7,785 nt of DNA from Solobacterium sp. (lineage in GTDB: Bacteria; Bacillota_I; Bacilli_A; Erysipelotrichales; Erysipelotrichaceae): positions 1 to 7,785 of the forward strand of contig JAFWEA010000282.1 in the NCBI GenBank assembly GCA_017543005.1, in the 5' to 3' direction. This document shows, piece after piece, positions 5,377-7,785 of the stretch (positions within the stretch are counted from its first letter, which is position 1; every line of letters starts with the position of its first letter). Position numbers and translations under genes: made by a program. The notes below the pieces were generated by a model. It worked only from the letters and a program-made list of their open reading frames with translations. It was not told where the DNA came from and did no database searches.

Positions 5377-6294
5377 ATGAAACATGAACTGACATTTCTG
5401 CAGAAGCAGCAGCTGGAACTGGCCCGCCTGCATGGTCTGGAAGATGAGCAGATTGAACAGATCTCGGATTATCACTACAACTACAGACAGATGGAACAGC
5501 TGCGGCTGGCCATGGAAGAGGACATGGACCCGCACATCCTGGCGGTCATGATGCACCCGTGGATTCATGCCCGCGACATGGAGGATATCCGCTACCGGGC
5601 TTCAGCCGGTCAGCCGATTGACAAATATCACCGGCCTGTCCCATGGCGGCGGATTGTCCTCGGACTAGTCTGCCTCCTTGCGGCCGGCGGGGGAAGCCTG
5701 TTGATTCATGGAATGAAACGGGAAAAGCCGGTGCCGCTTGAACTGCGGGTGCAGGAAGTCACCCTGGCAGCCGGGCAGTCCTTCCGGCCGGAGGATTATG
5801 TGAGGCAGCCTCAGGATCTGTCTGAGGTGCAATTGCCGGAAGGCTTTCAGGCCGAGGAACCGGGCAGCTATCTCGCCGAATATATCCTGAACAAGGATCC
5901 TGACGTGCATGCGTATCTGCACATCAGGGTCGTGGATGAAGCGGCGCCGCAGATCACACTGAAGGCAGAAACAGCATCTGTAGCAGCCGGCGGGCAGCCG
6001 GACTGCCTGATGTATCTGCAGGAAGTAAGCGATAACGTCGACGGGGATCTGCTGCAGCAGACTGCCTGTACCTATGATGAAGAGCGGCAGGAAATCGTGT
6101 TTACGGCAAAGGACAGGGCCGGCAATACGGCTGAGGCCGTTCTGCCGGTAAGCACAGAAGAGCCGCAGGAACAGCCGGTCATGGCAGAAGAAAACCCGGT
6201 GAGTACACCGGGATCCATCCTGCACAGCGGACCGCTCAGCGGCAGCGGCACGATTGCCGAAGGCTATGACTACGTAGTCGAGCAGGTGCAGTAA
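5377..6294 (+). CDS. Single-pass membrane protein with Ig-like extracytoplasmic domains, function unknown
   Basis: The product has 305 residues and I do not recognise it by name. The N-terminal 88 residues are Gln/Glu/Met-rich, probably helical and cytoplasmic (HELTFLQKQQLELARLHG; EDEQIEQISDYHYNYRQME). A single hydrophobic segment follows at about 93-112, with Arg residues before it, which suggests the N terminus is inside. Outside are two beta-type stretches. Residues 118-186 begin LELRVQEVTLAAGQSF. Residues 187-259 carry DEAAPQITL, SDNVDGDL and AKDRAGNTAEAVLPV, a pattern typical of bacterial Ig-like (DUF5011-like) repeats. A Pro/Glu-rich tail (260-305) ends the protein. It has no sorting signal, lipobox or visible catalytic motif. 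A role in envelope sensing or structure is possible but only inferred. It is convergent with the gene at 6314-6808. Confidence 0.8.
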   Translation: MKHELTFLQKQQLELARLHGLEDEQIEQISDYHYNYRQMEQLRLAMEEDMDPHILAVMMHPWIHARDMEDIRYRASAGQPIDKYHRPVPWRRIVLGLVCLLAAGGGSLLIHGMKREKPVPLELRVQEVTLAAGQSFRPEDYVRQPQDLSEVQLPEGFQAEEPGSYLAEYILNKDPDVHAYLHIRVVDEAAPQITLKAETASVAAGGQPDCLMYLQEVSDNVDGDLLQQTACTYDEERQEIVFTAKDRAGNTAEAVLPVSTEEPQEQPVMAEENPVSTPGSILHSGPLSGSGTIAEGYDYVVEQVQ

Positions 6295-6315
6295 AAAAAG
6301 AAGCTTTCGCTTCTT
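6293..6315 (-). terminator. Intrinsic terminator for the minus-strand gene, overlapping both convergent stop codons
   Basis: On the minus strand AAGAAGC, loop GAAA, GCTTCTT is followed by a run of five further T. The plus-strand reading has no T tract after the stem, so it mainly serves the minus-strand gene. The stop codons of both converging genes lie in its edges. Confidence 0.8.
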
Positions 6316-6808
6316 AAAGGGCAATGCCGAGCAGACCATAGGAGAATGTGGTCATGATCACAGCTGCCAGGAATACACCGATCAGGATGGATATGGAAGC
6401 CTTTTTCAGATCCATATCGAACATTGCTGCGACCAGACTTCCGGTCCAGGCACCGGTGCCCGGCAGGGGAATGCCGACAAACAATGTCAGACCCCAGAAA
6501 CCGTATTTGTCAATTTTCGGCTTGTTTTTGGCAGCCTTGTCGGTCAGCCATTCGGCAATCCGTGACATATGGTGATCCGACATCCAGTGAATGATCTTTT
6601 TGATCAGCAGAAGAATGAACGGAATCGGAATAATATTGCCGATCACGCAGATGATCACTGCCCGCCACATCGGGATTTCAAGCAGCCTTGCCAGGATCAG
6701 ACCGCCTCTTTCTTCAATCAGCGGCAGCATGCTTACCAGAAAAACCGACAGTTCGGAAGAAATATATCTGCCGATTGTATTCATAAACCATTCAAGAAAA
6801 CCGTTCAT
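6314..6808 (-). CDS. Small multi-drug export family membrane protein (COG2426-like)
   Basis: The product has 164 residues with hydrophobic segments at about 18-40, 48-75, 103-128 and 138-163. It carries two features of the family: LIEERGG (30-36) after the first segment, and the conserved IPLPGTGAWTGSL loop (113-125), followed by a Gly-containing last helix (ILIGVFLAAVIM). The family name comes from early annotation; to my knowledge substrate and mechanism are not well established, so transport of drugs should not be assumed. A cytoplasmic amphipathic region (76-102, Lys-rich) separates the halves. AAAGGA (plus 6818-6823) lies 9 bases before the ATG at 6808. A possible -10, TATGAT on the minus strand (6838-6843), has no good -35. 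It is a single-gene unit between the membrane protein at 5377 and the tRNA operon. Confidence 0.8.
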   Translation of the reverse strand: MNGFLEWFMNTIGRYISSELSVFLVSMLPLIEERGGLILARLLEIPMWRAVIICVIGNIIPIPFILLLIKKIIHWMSDHHMSRIAEWLTDKAAKNKPKIDKYGFWGLTLFVGIPLPGTGAWTGSLVAAMFDMDLKKASISILIGVFLAAVIMTTFSYGLLGIAL

Positions 6809-6871
6809 ACATAGAAATCCTTTCGCCAGAATACTCTATCATAAATTCAAAAAAAATACTGAAAAAAGTGA

Positions 6872-6900
6872 TTGACTTTGTATTTTCAGTTTGGTATATT
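6872..6900 (+). promoter_or_regulatory. Sigma-A promoter of the tRNA-Ile/tRNA-Ala operon
   Basis: TTGACT (6872-6877) and TATATT (6895-6900) are separated by 17 bases, each one base from consensus. Transcription should begin near 6907, about 16 bases before the mature tRNA-Ile. An A-rich stretch (6848-6867) lies just upstream and could act as an UP-like element. Confidence 0.8.
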
Positions 6901-6911
6901 GAATAGGCATT

Positions 6912-7009
<98 letters not shown>

Positions 7010-7019
7010 TGATATACAT

Positions 7020-7095
7020 GGGGTTTTAGCTCAGCTGGGAGAGCACCTGCTTTGCAAGCAGGGGGTCAGGAGTTCGATCCTCCTAAGCTCCACCA
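7020..7095 (+). tRNA. tRNA-Ala (anticodon TGC)
   Basis: The gene is 76 bases with encoded CCA (7093-7095). Acceptor arms GGGGTTT and AAGCTCC contain the G3-U70 wobble pair, the main identity signal for alanyl-tRNA synthetase. The anticodon stem CCTGC/GCAGG holds TTTGCAA with TGC at 7053-7055. The T stem AGGAG/CTCCT pairs fully around TTCGATC. It lies 20 bases after tRNA-Ile and shares its promoter and terminator. Confidence 0.97.
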
Positions 7096-7105
7096 TAGTC
7101 GATTC

Positions 7106-7131
7106 AGTCCTCAAATCCGGAGGGCTTTTTT
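7106..7131 (+). terminator. Intrinsic terminator of the tRNA operon
   Basis: GTCCTC (7107-7112) pairs with GAGGGC (7120-7125) with one G-U pair and a 7-base loop, followed by six T (7126-7131). Confidence 0.85.
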
Positions 7132-7149
7132 CTATCCTGAGATATAACA

Positions 7150-7158
7150 TGATATGAT
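7150..7158 (+). promoter_or_regulatory. Possible extended -10 promoter for the gene at 7198
   Basis: TGATATGAT gives TG, one base, then TATGAT (7153-7158), the extended -10 form. The -35 region falls in the terminator T tract and is poor. The start would be near 7165, about 33 bases before the ATG. Confidence 0.4.
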
Positions 7159-7197
7159 GTCTGCTGAACGGATATAGCCGTAACAGAGGACAAGAAG

Positions 7198-7779
7198 ATG
7201 ACAACCGGATTGATTTTGAACGCCATCCTTCTGCTGCTGGAAACCAGAGGGCTCTATATCAGCTTTTCTGCCAGAAAACTCGGGAATTTCGTTTTTTATA
7301 CACAGCTCTCAAATATGATGTGTGCGCTGTCTGCCGGGCTGTATCTGCTTTTCGGACCGGGCTCAGCTGTGACGGCGGTGCGGTATCTTGCAACGTGTGC
7401 GCTGGTCATGACTTTTCTGGTGACGATCTTTGTGCTGATCCCGATGGGCGGGGATCCCCGGGATCTGCTGTGGGAAGGCAACGGGATCTACCACCATGTG
7501 CTGTGCCCGGTTCTGTGCTTTATATCCTATGTATTCTTTGAACAGCATGCCGGTCCGGGCATGATTGTGCCGTCGATGCTGCTGACGCTGCTCTACGGGC
7601 TGATCATGCTGTATCTGAACTATATCCGCAGGGTGGACGGACCGTATCCGTTCTTCCGCGTCCACAATCAGTCTGTGAAGGCCTCGGTCATCTGGGTGCT
7701 GGTGCTGCTGGCCCTGATCGGTGTCATCTCGGCCGGCATTACGGTTTTCAGTGCCCTGGTCCACGTCACAGGAAACTGA
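7198..7779 (+). CDS. Polytopic membrane protein, Pr6Pr / FAR-17a-AIG1-like
   Basis: The product has 193 residues with about five or six hydrophobic segments (roughly 4-15, 30-52, 61-81, 98-115, 124-143, 162-186). Three features recall the Pr6Pr family: FYTQLSN in the second segment (33-39), a His pair in IYHHVLCPVL at the start of the fourth (97-106), and DGPYPFFRV (147-155) before the last. In eukaryotic relatives (AIG1/ADTRP) a conserved Thr and His form a hydrolase site for fatty-acid esters of hydroxy fatty acids. T35 and H99 or H100 are candidates here, but the link is distant. The function of bacterial members is unknown to me. GAGGA (7186-7190) lies 7 bases before the ATG. The gene is complete, ending 6 bases before the window edge. 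Confidence 0.65.
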   Translation: MTTGLILNAILLLLETRGLYISFSARKLGNFVFYTQLSNMMCALSAGLYLLFGPGSAVTAVRYLATCALVMTFLVTIFVLIPMGGDPRDLLWEGNGIYHHVLCPVLCFISYVFFEQHAGPGMIVPSMLLTLLYGLIMLYLNYIRRVDGPYPFFRVHNQSVKASVIWVLVLLALIGVISAGITVFSALVHVTGN

Positions 7780-7785
7780 TACGAC

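Noticed and set aside
6348..6875. Plus-strand open frames opposite the small multi-drug export gene
   Set aside because: Antisense shadows; the minus strand encodes the conserved PLPGTGAWTGSL motif with membrane helices.

Overview
The window looks like chromosomal DNA from a fairly GC-rich member of the Bacillota. The gene order ecfA - ecfT - truA ... rplM - rpsI matches the end of the large ribosomal-protein region in Bacillus and relatives. Shine-Dalgarno sites are strong, promoters are of sigma-A type, and both tRNA genes encode CCA. A gut-type Erysipelotrichaceae or clostridial relative is my guess, not something the sequence proves. No insertion sequence, CRISPR array, phage gene or rRNA is visible.

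Layout. Bases 1-2151 (+) form a translationally coupled operon: the 3' end of an ECF-transporter ATPase, the transmembrane coupling protein ecfT, and truA, whose protein has an unusual C-terminal extension of about 87 residues. Bases 2152-4302 hold a cassette that separates truA from rplM. It contains an XRE-family regulator on the minus strand and, divergently transcribed, a metal-dependent amidohydrolase with its own promoter and terminator. Bases 4327-5318 form the rplM-rpsI operon, with a clear promoter, a probable L13 autoregulatory leader and a strong terminator. Bases 5377-6294 encode an unrecognised single-pass membrane protein with Ig-like outer domains. It converges on a small multi-drug-export-family membrane protein (6314-6808, minus), and a terminator hairpin overlaps both stop codons. 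Bases 6872-7131 form a stand-alone tRNA-Ile(GAT)/tRNA-Ala(TGC) operon. Bases 7198-7779 encode a polytopic membrane protein resembling the Pr6Pr family.

How the genes fit together. Most of the window is housekeeping: vitamin or metal uptake (ECF energising module), tRNA modification, ribosomal proteins and tRNAs. The accessory part is the regulator/amidohydrolase pair, which is probably a locally controlled catabolic unit. Nothing here can be called a new defence or mobile system. The most unusual items are the TruA extension, the cassette splitting a conserved gene block, a flanking inverted repeat that would enclose pre-tRNA-Ile in an extended stem, and a U-U mismatch in the T stem of that tRNA.
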